DNA of 8,053 bases from Tannerella sp. (GCA_031288935.1 JAITQL010000059.1:1-8053); one strand, 5' to 3'. Positions 1 to 6,164 are shown, counted from the first letter of the stretch. Numbers and translations: made by a program. Notes: generated by a model from the sequence alone, not told the origin.

Positions 1-708
1 CATGTCTTTTTTTGCGTGGCGGCTGCGGTCATGATCGTTGAAATAGTCCACCAGCGTGTTGAGTTCGCCGATAAAGGCGTCGTACACGTTGTTACTGTCC
101 AGCAGGGCGGCGGCGCCGACGTGATCGGTAATTTCCGTGTACACGCCGTCGTTTTCCCTGCGCACGTCCTTGAGCTTCTCCGTCGGACGGGCGGCCAGCT
201 CTTCGTTACGCAACATAAAGAGTGTGTCGAACGCCTCGATGGAGGCTTCGAGTTCTTCCATCCAGGGCATCAGCCCGATCAGTTCTGCTCTGGCGGCATA
301 CGGGCCGCGCAGGTCTACCAGCAGAATGTGTACGGCGGCCGATTCTTCCTCGTAGGATTTTCCTTCGATATTCCTAAATACCTTGATCCGTTCGTGGATT
401 TCGGTGGCGGCAACGACGATGCCGGTATCAAAATGGTGCATTCCGGCGCCGACGACCTTGTTGATGCCTACGATGCACCTGTCGACGCGCTTGTCTGCCC
501 CGGCCAGCTTCTTGGAATACTCGCTCCCGCGCATGGCATCCACCAGCCGGCCTTCCTGTATGATCAGAACGCTCTGTCTGTCGTACAGTACAATAACCTG
601 CGATTTAACTTCCGGGTATCTGTCCAGCAAGCCGTGTGACTGGCGCATGAACTGATAGTGTCCTTCGCTGTTCAGATAACTTAAAACAATACGTTTAATT
701 CTCATCAT
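1..708 (-). CDS. DUF6261-like hypothetical protein (C-terminus cut by window edge)
   Basis: The open frame reads leftward from 708 to the window edge without a stop, giving 236 residues. It resembles DUF6261, a Bacteroidales family of roughly 240 residues with no known function, so few residues are probably missing. Family-like stretches are the opening IKRIVLSYLNSEGHYQF (about 4-20), ERIKVFRNIEGKSYEEES (106-123), LLVDLRGPYAA (129-139), the MEELEA-F-TL segment (150-163) and a late helix NVYDAFIGELNTLVDYFN (207-224). There is no signal peptide or membrane segment; it looks like a soluble, mostly helical cytoplasmic protein. Two ATGs lie in tandem at 708 and 705; the second gives the usual family start MRIKRI. 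No clear Shine-Dalgarno is present, as is common in this phylum. The 41-bp repeat array begins 40 bp upstream of the start, and the best candidate promoter is about 590 bp upstream. The family assignment is from memory of the pattern, not a search. Confidence 0.82.
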   Translation of the reverse strand, partial: MMRIKRIVLSYLNSEGHYQFMRQSHGLLDRYPEVKSQVIVLYDRQSVLIIQEGRLVDAMRGSEYSKKLAGADKRVDRCIVGINKVVGAGMHHFDTGIVVAATEIHERIKVFRNIEGKSYEEESAAVHILLVDLRGPYAARAELIGLMPWMEELEASIEAFDTLFMLRNEELAARPTEKLKDVRRENDGVYTEITDHVGAAALLDSNNVYDAFIGELNTLVDYFNDHDRSRHAKKDM

Positions 709-747
709 TCAATCTGTTTGTTAAGTGATTTATAATTTTGTTTCGGT

Positions 748-1075
748 ATCCGGCGTGCCGGACAACGTAAAAAAGACTTTTTCTTGAAATCCGGCGTGTC
801 GGACGGCGCAAAAAATACTTTTTCTTGAAATCCGGCGTGCCGGACAGCGCGAAAAAGTTTTTTTCTTGAAATCCGGCGTGTCGGATGATGCGAAAAAGAC
901 TTTTTCTTGAAATCCGGCGTGCCGGACGGCGTGAAAAAGTTTTTTTCTTGAAATCCGGCTCGTCGGACAACGCAAAAAAGACTTTTTCTTGAAATCCGGC
1001 GTGCCGGACGATGTAAAAAAGACTTTTTCTTGAAATCCGGCATGCCGGACGGCACCAAAAATATTTCTTTGACGC
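748..1075. repeat. Eight-unit 41-bp tandem array with two dyads per unit
   Basis: Units begin at 748, 789, 830, 871, 912, 953, 994 and 1035, exactly 41 bp apart. On the + strand each reads: A; a 14-nt GC-rich dyad TCCGGC-NN-GYCGGA; a 7-nt block of form YRRYGYR; an A5-N3-T5 dyad; then CTTGAA. In units 1-7 the TCCGGC arm, the A5 and T5 arms and CTTGAA do not vary. Differences fall in the dyad centre (GT, or TC in unit 6), one arm position (C or T), the 7-nt block and the N3 loop (GAC, TAC or GTT). Unit 8 is the degenerate edge: its 7-nt block ends in C and its T5 arm is TTCTT. Because 41 is not a multiple of 3, the array leaves all three leftward frames open, which is a by-product and not evidence of coding. 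It is not a CRISPR array. It recalls REP/BIME-type palindromic repeats, but no relationship can be shown here. Confidence 0.95.
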
Positions 1076-1169
1076 GGCAGCGCGCTCCGCCTTGTCGAAA
1101 AAAAATATTGCATGTAAATAGCTGTAAAAGTACCCCCTCCTTAATATATTTTTGCGAACGGGAGAAATT

Positions 1170-1255
1170 GTTTCCGAATCGGGAAGCCGTAAGCGTCCGT
1201 CCCCGTCGAAGGAAGGGGTTGAAGCCCTGTGAGGCAGTATTCCGAAGGAATCGTT
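1170..1255 (-). other. GC-rich candidate leader segment with small inverted repeats
   Basis: This block lies just inside the transcript predicted from the leftward promoter. It contains CCGAATCGG (1174-1182), CCCC (1201-1204) able to pair with GGGG (1215-1218), the same G run alternatively able to pair with CCC (1225-1227), and ATTCC-GAA-GGAAT (1239-1251). The competing use of the G run would permit alternative folds, but each stem is short. It does not match any riboswitch I recognise, so it is listed only as possible RNA structure. Confidence 0.25.
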
Positions 1256-1300
1256 TACGGGATCGGCAAACATGGATTCTGTTTTAGAAAATTTACAGGG

Positions 1301-1331
1301 CAAAAGTACGAAAAGATTTTCAAAATACAAA
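1301..1331 (-). promoter_or_regulatory. Bacteroidetes-type promoter reading leftward toward the array and DUF6261-like gene
   Basis: On the - strand a -33 TTTG (1331-1328) is followed by a 19-bp spacer (1327-1309) and TACTTTTG (1308-1301), which matches the -7 consensus TAnnTTTG exactly. Both boxes and the spacing fit the primary-sigma promoter described for Bacteroides. Transcription would begin near 1294, giving a leader of about 585 nt that crosses the GC-rich block and all eight repeats before the start at 708. The start site is inferred. This is the best-formed promoter in the window. Confidence 0.65.
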
Positions 1332-1382
1332 ACATAAAAATTTAGAAATTCGTCTAAAACTTTTTTTGAGGCGCTGTTTTAC

Positions 1383-1476
1383 CTGAAAGGCAGTATTTCA
1401 GACTTGAAACGGCTGACAGGTTCTGCCTTTTCGGGCAGAGGCACGGAGCGTGTTTTCTCCCGCAGGAAAACACTCC
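1383..1476 (-). terminator. Cluster of three hairpins downstream of the epimerase-like gene
   Basis: Leftward of the stop at 1523 lie three inverted repeats. GTGTTTTC (1450-1457) pairs with GAAAACAC (1466-1473) around an 8-nt loop, extended by GGA/TCC beyond a 2-nt bulge. TCTGCC (1422-1427) pairs with GGCAGA (1434-1439) around 6 nt. CTGAAA (1383-1388) pairs with TTTCAG (1396-1401) around 7 nt. None is directly followed by a T run on the - strand, so this is not a textbook intrinsic terminator. It may end or stabilise the epimerase transcript and insulate the promoter at 1301-1331. Confidence 0.4.
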
Positions 1477-1522
1477 CTGTTATGGCTCAAAGTTAATTTG
1501 ACGGCGTTGAATCGCTGTTAAA

Positions 1523-2506
1523 TTAAAGCAGGGCGAGCGCCCGGTCGACTGCGTCCGCCGTTTTCCTGAAACCGGTATCAAGTACCTGTTCGGGCGTGCC
1601 GTTTGTCCAGTAGGAGGCGTTGAAAAGTTCGAGCGACAGGACGCCGCGGAAACCGGCGCGGTGGAGTAGGGGAATCGCTTCGTTGAACGGACAGGCGCCG
1701 TCGCCGGGATAGACCCGGTCGGCATCCCGGACTGTTTCCGCCGGAATGTTGCCGGGATAGTCGTTGATATGGAATACGGGCAGGCTTGCGCCGTTGACCA
1801 GCGACAGGCTGCTGAACGGATTGCCGCCCGCGTGCAGATGATAGAAGTCAAGCAGCAGTTGCGTGTCCGCACAGTGGCTTTCGGCGGCGACGGCAAGTAT
1901 TTTCCAGAGTTTGTCCAGCGTGCCGTGTCCCCAGAGTTCCAGCAGGGGCGTGACGCCGCAATCTTTTCCCGCCCGGATGATTCCGGCAAACTGGCGACCG
2001 TATACTTCCAGCAGATCTGTCCGGAACACGTCCAGTCCGACGCCCGTGGCCGCGATGTGATGCCCGCCGAGTTGCGCCGTGAGTTCCATGTCCGATTTCA
2101 TTTGCTCGATGCCCTGTTCGCTTGTCTGCGGATCGTTGCTCAGCCAGTTTGAAAAGGCGATGATGTTTTCCAGTCTTAAACCGGAATCGTTCAGCAGTTT
2201 CTTCAAGTCGCCGGCTTTTCCTCCTTCTCCGGCGTGCCGGCGGATGTCTTCCGTCCACAATTCGATGCCCTCGAAGCCGGCGGCTGCCGACAGCCGGATC
2301 TGCTCCTCCACCGGCAGCTTGAAACCGGAGATCGTTGATACGTTGATACCGATTCTGAAAGGGCGTTTTCCCTCCGGCTCCGGTTTTTTATTGTTCTCCC
2401 GCGATGCCGTACAGGAGGCGGCGGACAGGGGCAGCGTCGCGCCCAGCAACGCCATGTTCCGCAGAAACGAGCGTCTTGATGATGTTTGAATATTCGACAG
2501 GTTCAT
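1523..2506 (-). CDS. Exported sugar phosphate isomerase/epimerase-like TIM-barrel protein
   Basis: The 327-residue product has the layout of the xylose-isomerase-like TIM barrel family (AP_endonuc_2, PF01261), whose members use a divalent metal to isomerise or epimerise sugars and polyols. Barrel features are the opening FRIGINVST (50-58), GFEGIELW (78-84), LLELWGHG with Glu190, LLLDFYHLHAGG with Asp220, His223 and His225, VFHINDYPG with His246, and LSLELFN with Glu293. These Glu/Asp/His/Glu positions are the expected metal ligands. The N-terminus carries SRRSFLRN (10-17) and a hydrophobic stretch to about residue 31, a twin-arginine export signal. Cys32 follows, but the preceding AAS is a weak lipobox, so lipoprotein status is uncertain. 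The substrate cannot be told. The ATG at 2506 follows a purine-rich AAAAGAG. It diverges from the peptidase operon, and no partner gene is adjacent on its own strand. Confidence 0.88.
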   Translation of the reverse strand: MNLSNIQTSSRRSFLRNMALLGATLPLSAASCTASRENNKKPEPEGKRPFRIGINVSTISGFKLPVEEQIRLSAAAGFEGIELWTEDIRRHAGEGGKAGDLKKLLNDSGLRLENIIAFSNWLSNDPQTSEQGIEQMKSDMELTAQLGGHHIAATGVGLDVFRTDLLEVYGRQFAGIIRAGKDCGVTPLLELWGHGTLDKLWKILAVAAESHCADTQLLLDFYHLHAGGNPFSSLSLVNGASLPVFHINDYPGNIPAETVRDADRVYPGDGACPFNEAIPLLHRAGFRGVLSLELFNASYWTNGTPEQVLDTGFRKTADAVDRALALL

Positions 2507-2539
2507 ACTCTTTTATTTATGTTTTGAATTATACGGAGC

Positions 2540-2547
2540 CAAAGGTA
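2540..2547 (-). promoter_or_regulatory. Candidate -7 box for the epimerase-like gene
   Basis: TACCTTTG on the - strand matches TAnnTTTG and lies 33 bp upstream of the ATG at 2506, a sensible distance for a short 5' untranslated region. No TTTG is found at the expected 19-21 bp further upstream, so only half the promoter is supported. Confidence 0.35.
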
Positions 2548-2711
2548 TGGATTTTATATCGAAAAGGTGCAGGCATACGGAAAGAAATATTTTCCGTTTC
2601 CGCATCCGGCGCGCAATACCGTTCGGTTTTTTGCCGGACGCGGAAAACGGAGGCGACCGTCCGGGATAAAGCTTTGGAGAGCGGATGTCGCCGGTATTGA
2701 AAAGATTATTG

Positions 2712-2719
2712 TATCTTTG
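2712..2719 (+). promoter_or_regulatory. Candidate -7 box for the peptidase-ABC operon
   Basis: TATCTTTG matches TAnnTTTG and is followed by C, as is common in Bacteroides promoters. It ends 27 bp before the peptidase ATG at 2747. No convincing -33 TTTG lies at the usual spacing; the nearest TTTG is about 36 bp away. It would drive the three co-directional genes. Confidence 0.45.
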
Positions 2720-2746
2720 CCGTTGATTCTAAAATTTGACGGAATA

Positions 2747-4042
2747 ATGAAAACAACAGGAATGATTCCCTTGTGCCTGCCGGCGATTGTCCTTTGGATG
2801 TGCAGCGCCCGGACCGTGCAGGCACAAGGCGATTTCGAGACGTATTTCGAACCTAAAAGCCTGCGGATCGACTTTGCGCTGAGCGGTAACAGGGCGAGCC
2901 AGTCCGCGGCGCTGGTGCAGCTGCGCGAAGAACCCGTCTGGGCAGGAACGGTGAAAAACTGCACGGATCCGTTTAATTACGGGGGCTATTATATAAATGT
3001 ATATGCAAAAGACCGGAAACTGATTTATTCGCGAGGCTTCAACACCCTGTTTGAGGAATGGCGCACGACGGACGGGGCGCTGACGCAGACACAGTCGTGG
3101 ACAAACAGCATCTCCGTTCCCTATCCCGCGCAAACGGTACAGGTGGAGCTGCTTGCGCGCGAACGGTCGACACAGCGGTTTGTCTCCCTCATGACGCTGG
3201 AAGTCGACCCGCAAAGCATTTCCATTGACCGCAGTCCGCTGCCGTCGCTGCAAACCGTCGAGCTGCAAACCAAAGGCCTTCCGGCGGAAAAGGTCGATCT
3301 GGTATTTCTGCCCGAAGGCTATACGGAGGCGGAGATGGACAAGTTTGACGCCGATGCGCGCCGTTTTACCGAAGCGCTGTTCCGTACGCCGCCCTACGAC
3401 CGGCGCGCGGACGATTTCAACGTCCGCGCGGTGCACCTCCCTTCGGCGGAATCGGGCGTCGACCTGTCCGGCAGGGGAATTTACAGGCAGACGGCGCTCA
3501 ATGCCGGCTTTTACACGTTCGGCATCGACCGCTACCTGACGACGCGCGACATGAAATCCATCCGGGATGCCGTTTGGAACGTTCCCTGCGACGCCATTTT
3601 CATTCTGGTCAACTCCGACCTGTACGGCGGCGGGGGCATGTATAATTTTTACGCCATCGGCACGGCGGACAACGAACGTACCGTCCGCGTCTTCGTGCAT
3701 GAACTGGGACACAGCTTTGCGGGACTGGCCGACGAATACTTCCAGTCCGAAGTGGCTTACAACGACTTCTACGACCTGGGCGCCGAGCCGTGGGAACCGA
3801 ATATCACCACGCTGGTCGATTTCGACCGCAAATGGAAGGATCTGCTTGCTGCGGACACGCCCGTCCCCACACCGGCGGAAGCGCCTTACGCAGACAAAGT
3901 CGGCGTCTTCGAGGGAGGCGGTTATCTGGAAAAGGGAATCTACCGGCCGGCGGATCACTGCACGATGCGCGACATGTCGGGCTTTTGTCCGGTATGTCAG
4001 CGCGCAATTCTGCAAATGATTGATTTTATGACCGGCAAGTAA
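2747..4042 (+). CDS. Secreted M64 family zinc metallopeptidase (IgA-peptidase-like)
   Basis: The 431-residue product fits the Bacteroides-type M64 peptidases: an N-terminal beta domain (about 28-165, like PF16217) and a C-terminal catalytic domain (about 170-428, PF09471). The zinc site is plain: VHELGHSFAGLADEY gives His318, Glu319, His322 and the downstream Asp329-Glu330 expected for the HExxH-x6-D/E pattern. The catalytic domain opens with VDLVFLPEGYTEAEM (183-197), a family hallmark. A conserved-looking Cys cluster, DHCTMRDMSGFCPVCQ (403-418), lies near the end. Residues 1-26 form a Sec signal peptide, with cleavage likely after VQA. The ATG at 2747 is chosen because the open frame upstream, to a GTG at 2567, would bury this signal behind a charged 60-residue extension. 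The family name comes from clostridial IgA peptidases, but most members have unknown substrates and IgA cleavage should not be assumed. It is probably first in an operon with the two ABC genes. Confidence 0.92.
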   Translation: MKTTGMIPLCLPAIVLWMCSARTVQAQGDFETYFEPKSLRIDFALSGNRASQSAALVQLREEPVWAGTVKNCTDPFNYGGYYINVYAKDRKLIYSRGFNTLFEEWRTTDGALTQTQSWTNSISVPYPAQTVQVELLARERSTQRFVSLMTLEVDPQSISIDRSPLPSLQTVELQTKGLPAEKVDLVFLPEGYTEAEMDKFDADARRFTEALFRTPPYDRRADDFNVRAVHLPSAESGVDLSGRGIYRQTALNAGFYTFGIDRYLTTRDMKSIRDAVWNVPCDAIFILVNSDLYGGGGMYNFYAIGTADNERTVRVFVHELGHSFAGLADEYFQSEVAYNDFYDLGAEPWEPNITTLVDFDRKWKDLLAADTPVPTPAEAPYADKVGVFEGGGYLEKGIYRPADHCTMRDMSGFCPVCQRAILQMIDFMTGK

Positions 4043-4052
4043 AAGGAAAAGC

Positions 4053-4805
4053 ATGTTGCAGATCGAGGTAAAAAACATATTCAAGTCTTTCAAGGACGTG
4101 CAAGCCGTGCGCGGCATCTCGCTCGCCATTTCTCCGGGCGAGTTTGTGGCGCTGCTGGGGCCTAACGGCGCCGGCAAAACGACGACGGTGGAGATGATGG
4201 AAGGCCTGCGCAAACCCGACAGCGGAGAGATTCTGATTCAGGGAAAGACGTGGCAAAGGCATGAAAAGGAGCTTCGCCGGATCATCGGCCTGTCGTTGCA
4301 GGAGACCCGTTTTACGGAGAAACTGACCGTCCGGGAGACGCTGCGCCTTTTTGCCAGCTTTTTTGAACTGGGCGACGAACGGGTCGGCGAAGTCATTGCC
4401 CTGACCGGCCTGGACGAAAAGCAAAAGGCCATGACGGGAACGCTTTCGGGCGGTCAGCGTCAGCGCCTCGCCCTGGCGGTGGCGCTGCTGAACACGCCGC
4501 AGATTCTTTTTCTGGACGAGCCGACAACCGGCCTCGATCCCCATTCGCGGCTCGACCTGTGGAAGATTCTGAAAGCATTGAAGGATAAGGGCGAGACGAC
4601 GCTCATCCTGACTACGCACTACATGGAAGAAGCCGAATCGCTGTGCGATCACATCATCATTATCGACGGGGGAAAAATCCTGCGCGAAGGGCCGCTGAAA
4701 TCGTTGCTGGACGAAAAGTCCCGAAACCTGGAAGAATTGTTTATCAACCTGACCGGCAAAACGCTGGACAGCGATGCGGCGGACGGGCAGTCCCCGAAGA
4801 GCTGA
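4053..4805 (+). CDS. ABC transporter ATP-binding protein (ABC-2 exporter type)
   Basis: The 250-residue cytoplasmic ATPase has every expected motif in order: Walker A GPNGAGKTT (36-44), Q-loop Gln83 in SLQE, signature LSGGQ (131-135), Walker B ILFLDE (151-156), D-loop GLDP (160-163) and switch His189 in TTH. The HYMEEAE segment after the switch and the C-terminal tail EELFINLTG are typical of the CcmA/DrrA/YbhF-like subfamily that powers ABC-2 exporters of drugs, lipids or polysaccharides. It starts 10 bp after the peptidase stop, with AAGGA shortly before the ATG at 4053, so translation is probably coupled. It should dimerise and pair with the permease encoded next. The last 15 residues are polar and variable in character. 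The substrate is unknown. Confidence 0.96.
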   Translation: MLQIEVKNIFKSFKDVQAVRGISLAISPGEFVALLGPNGAGKTTTVEMMEGLRKPDSGEILIQGKTWQRHEKELRRIIGLSLQETRFTEKLTVRETLRLFASFFELGDERVGEVIALTGLDEKQKAMTGTLSGGQRQRLALAVALLNTPQILFLDEPTTGLDPHSRLDLWKILKALKDKGETTLILTTHYMEEAESLCDHIIIIDGGKILREGPLKSLLDEKSRNLEELFINLTGKTLDSDAADGQSPKS

Positions 4806-4841
4806 GAGCCGGCCGGTATTCACAACTAAAAAAACAGCTTC

Positions 4842-5951
4842 ATGAAACTCCTGAAAAATCATCAGTTATACCAGCTCACGTGGACGCAGTTTCTGGAAAC
4901 CGTCCGCGAACCGGAAGTGCTTTTCTGGGGCATGTTGTTTCCGGTACTGATTTCCATCGGACTGGGACTGGCTTTCACGCAAACGTCCGAATCGGTTCAT
5001 CAGGTGATGACGGTCGAGGAAAACAGTCCGGGCGCGGATTCGCTGTTTCAGCGGTATGGCGTGCCAAGCGTGTATCACGGCCACGACGCCCTTACGTGGA
5101 AAGTAACGGACGAGACGCTGGGAAACACGGAATTTCACTTTGTCCGCAGCGACTGGCCTGCCGCCATTATCGCGCTGAAGCGGGGCGAGGCCGACGTGAT
5201 CGTCGTCCGTTCTCCGGAAGGACTGCGTTATCATTTTGACCCGCACAATTCACAGGCGCAGCTGGTTTACATGAAACTGTCGGCCCTGATAAAGTCGCCG
5301 GCCTCGATGTCGAACCCGGAAACGGCTTTTGTGAAACCGTTGACGCTGAAAGGCGTCCGTTACATCGACTTCCTGATTCCGGGGCTGATCACGTTCGGGA
5401 TGATGGGTTCCATCATGTGGGGGGTCAGCTACGGGATCATTGAACGGCGGTCTCAAAAACTGCTGAGGCGGATGGTGGCCACGCCGATGAAGAAATCGCA
5501 TTTTTTAGTCGCCATGATGATGGTGCGTATCCTGATGAATCTGGTTGAAGCGGCAATTATCTTCTTTTTTGCGTGGCTCATTTTCGACATCCGGATTCAG
5601 GGAAATGTCAGCGCCCTGCTGGTACTGTTCCTTGCAGGCAACGTGGCATTCACCGGCCTGGCCATTCTGGTTTCGAGCCGGACGGCGAAAACGGAAGTCG
5701 GAACGGGCTGGATCAATGCGGTGCAGATGCCGATGACGCTTCTGTCGGGCATTTTCTTCAGTTACCACAACTTTCCCGAATGGAGCCTCGGCGTGATCAG
5801 ACTCTTGCCCCTGACCGCGGTGACGGACGGCATACGGAGTATTTTCAACGAAGGCGCCGGATGGATGGACGTCCTGGTGCCCACCGTCTCCCTTTCCGCC
5901 TTCGGACTGATTTGCTTTGCCGTCGGCATGAAGCAGTTCAAATGGTATTGA
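4842..5951 (+). CDS. ABC-2 type transporter permease
   Basis: The 369-residue membrane protein has the six-helix ABC-2 layout (PF12698/PF01061-like). A short cytoplasmic amphipathic start (QLTWTQFLETVREPEVLF, 11-28) leads into helix 1 (about 27-46). A large extracytoplasmic domain follows (about 47-172), then helices near 176-200, 218-248, 256-278, 288-307 and 344-363. Cytoplasmic coupling is suggested by GIIERRSQKLLRRMVATPMKKSHFL (starting 198), the usual ERR-G/K-L-R segment of this family. PMTLLSGIFFS before helix 6 is another family-like stretch. It starts 36 bp after the ATPase stop and is probably last in the operon. One ATPase plus one permease implies a homodimer of each. Drug, lipid or heme-type exporters share this layout, so the substrate remains open. 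Confidence 0.94.
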   Translation: MKLLKNHQLYQLTWTQFLETVREPEVLFWGMLFPVLISIGLGLAFTQTSESVHQVMTVEENSPGADSLFQRYGVPSVYHGHDALTWKVTDETLGNTEFHFVRSDWPAAIIALKRGEADVIVVRSPEGLRYHFDPHNSQAQLVYMKLSALIKSPASMSNPETAFVKPLTLKGVRYIDFLIPGLITFGMMGSIMWGVSYGIIERRSQKLLRRMVATPMKKSHFLVAMMMVRILMNLVEAAIIFFFAWLIFDIRIQGNVSALLVLFLAGNVAFTGLAILVSSRTAKTEVGTGWINAVQMPMTLLSGIFFSYHNFPEWSLGVIRLLPLTAVTDGIRSIFNEGAGWMDVLVPTVSLSAFGLICFAVGMKQFKWY

Positions 5952-6093
5952 AAAAATGCAAGGATTCAGAGATTCAAAAATTCAAGAATGAAGGATTGGC
6001 GCCGGGTCGGGAGTGCCGAATCTTGAATCTTTTATTTCCGGGAAGTTTCTTTGAGCGATTAACTGTCGCGCGCCGGCAATTCCTGCACGACGC
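5952..6093. other. Spacer after permease with imperfect GATTC inverted repeat
   Basis: The spacer has iterated GATTCA-type words (5963-5986) and their rough complement GAATCTTGAATC (6018-6030), which is followed by TTTTATTT on the + strand. ATTCAAG (5980-5986) can pair with CTTGAAT (6023-6029) across a 36-nt loop. It may act as a weak terminator for the operon, but the long loop makes this uncertain. Confidence 0.3.
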
Positions 6094-6125
6094 AAAAAAA
6101 GAGCGGGAAAAAAAATTCCCGCTCT
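6094..6125 (-). terminator. Strong intrinsic terminator for the secreted beta-rich protein gene
   Basis: AGAGCGGGAA (6100-6109) and TTCCCGCTCT (6116-6125) form a perfect 10-bp stem around a 6-nt loop. Read leftward, the stem is followed directly by seven T residues, the classical intrinsic terminator form. It lies 39 bp after the stop codon of the - strand gene at 6165. On the + strand the stem is followed by AACAC with no T run, so it should work mainly for the - strand. Confidence 0.88.
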
Positions 6126-6164
6126 AACACAACTCAAAATAAACAACACAACAGTATGTCGTGA

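Larger units (their letters stand above)
709..1522. other. 814-bp intergenic region between DUF6261-like and epimerase-like genes
   Basis: No convincing gene is seen. From left to right it contains a short AT-rich leader next to the DUF6261-like start, the 41-bp array (748-1075), an AT-rich junction, a GC-rich block with several small inverted repeats (1170-1255), the leftward promoter (1301-1331), a T-rich stretch and three hairpins downstream of the epimerase-like stop (1383-1476). A 10-nt direct repeat AGGCAGTATT occurs at 1232-1241 and 1388-1397. On the - strand a purine-rich AAGGAGGGGG (about 1134-1143) precedes an ATG at 1113, but the 19-nt gap and the repeat-only reading frame argue against translation there. 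Confidence 0.7.

Noticed and set aside
16..639. 207-codon open frame on the + strand
   Set aside because: It is opposite the DUF6261-like gene, whose - strand translation matches a known family along its full length.
733..740. + strand -7 box TAATTTTG reading into the array
   Set aside because: The nearest upstream TTTG is only 12 bp away instead of 19-21, so support is poor, although a + strand repeat RNA cannot be excluded.
748..1075. CRISPR array
   Set aside because: The register is an exact 41 bp and the variable block is only 7 nt and follows a fixed purine/pyrimidine pattern. True arrays have spacers of about 25-40 nt that are unrelated to each other. No cas gene is in the window.
730..1113. 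127-residue leftward open frame starting with ATG and preceded by AAGGAGGGGG
   Set aside because: Almost the whole product is repeat translation, the purine run lies 19 nt from the ATG, and Bacteroidota rely little on such sites.
1147..1154. + strand -7 box TATTTTTG
   Set aside because: No -33 TTTG at the right spacing and no + strand gene downstream before 2747; likely a chance match in AT-rich DNA.
1170..1260. Cobalamin riboswitch, suggested by GGGAAGCCG and GGCAGTATTCCGAAGG-like words
   Set aside because: The conserved core words are not in the right form or order on either strand, and the nearby genes have no link to cobalamin.
2410..2412. Lipoprotein Cys32 in the epimerase-like protein
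   Set aside because: The residues before it (AAS) lack the Leu normally found at -3, so lipidation is not claimed.
2567..2746. N-terminal extension of the peptidase from a GTG at 2567
   Set aside because: It would place 60 charged residues before a normal signal peptide and would include the candidate promoter at 2712-2719.
2729..4213. 494-codon open frame on the - strand opposite the peptidase
   Set aside because: It is a GC-driven shadow: basic, Arg/Gln-rich, without domains, and it overlaps a clear M64 peptidase and the ABC ATPase start.
4026..4862. 278-codon open frame on the - strand opposite the ABC ATPase
   Set aside because: It is a shadow of a gene carrying every ABC motif; its own product has no recognisable domain.
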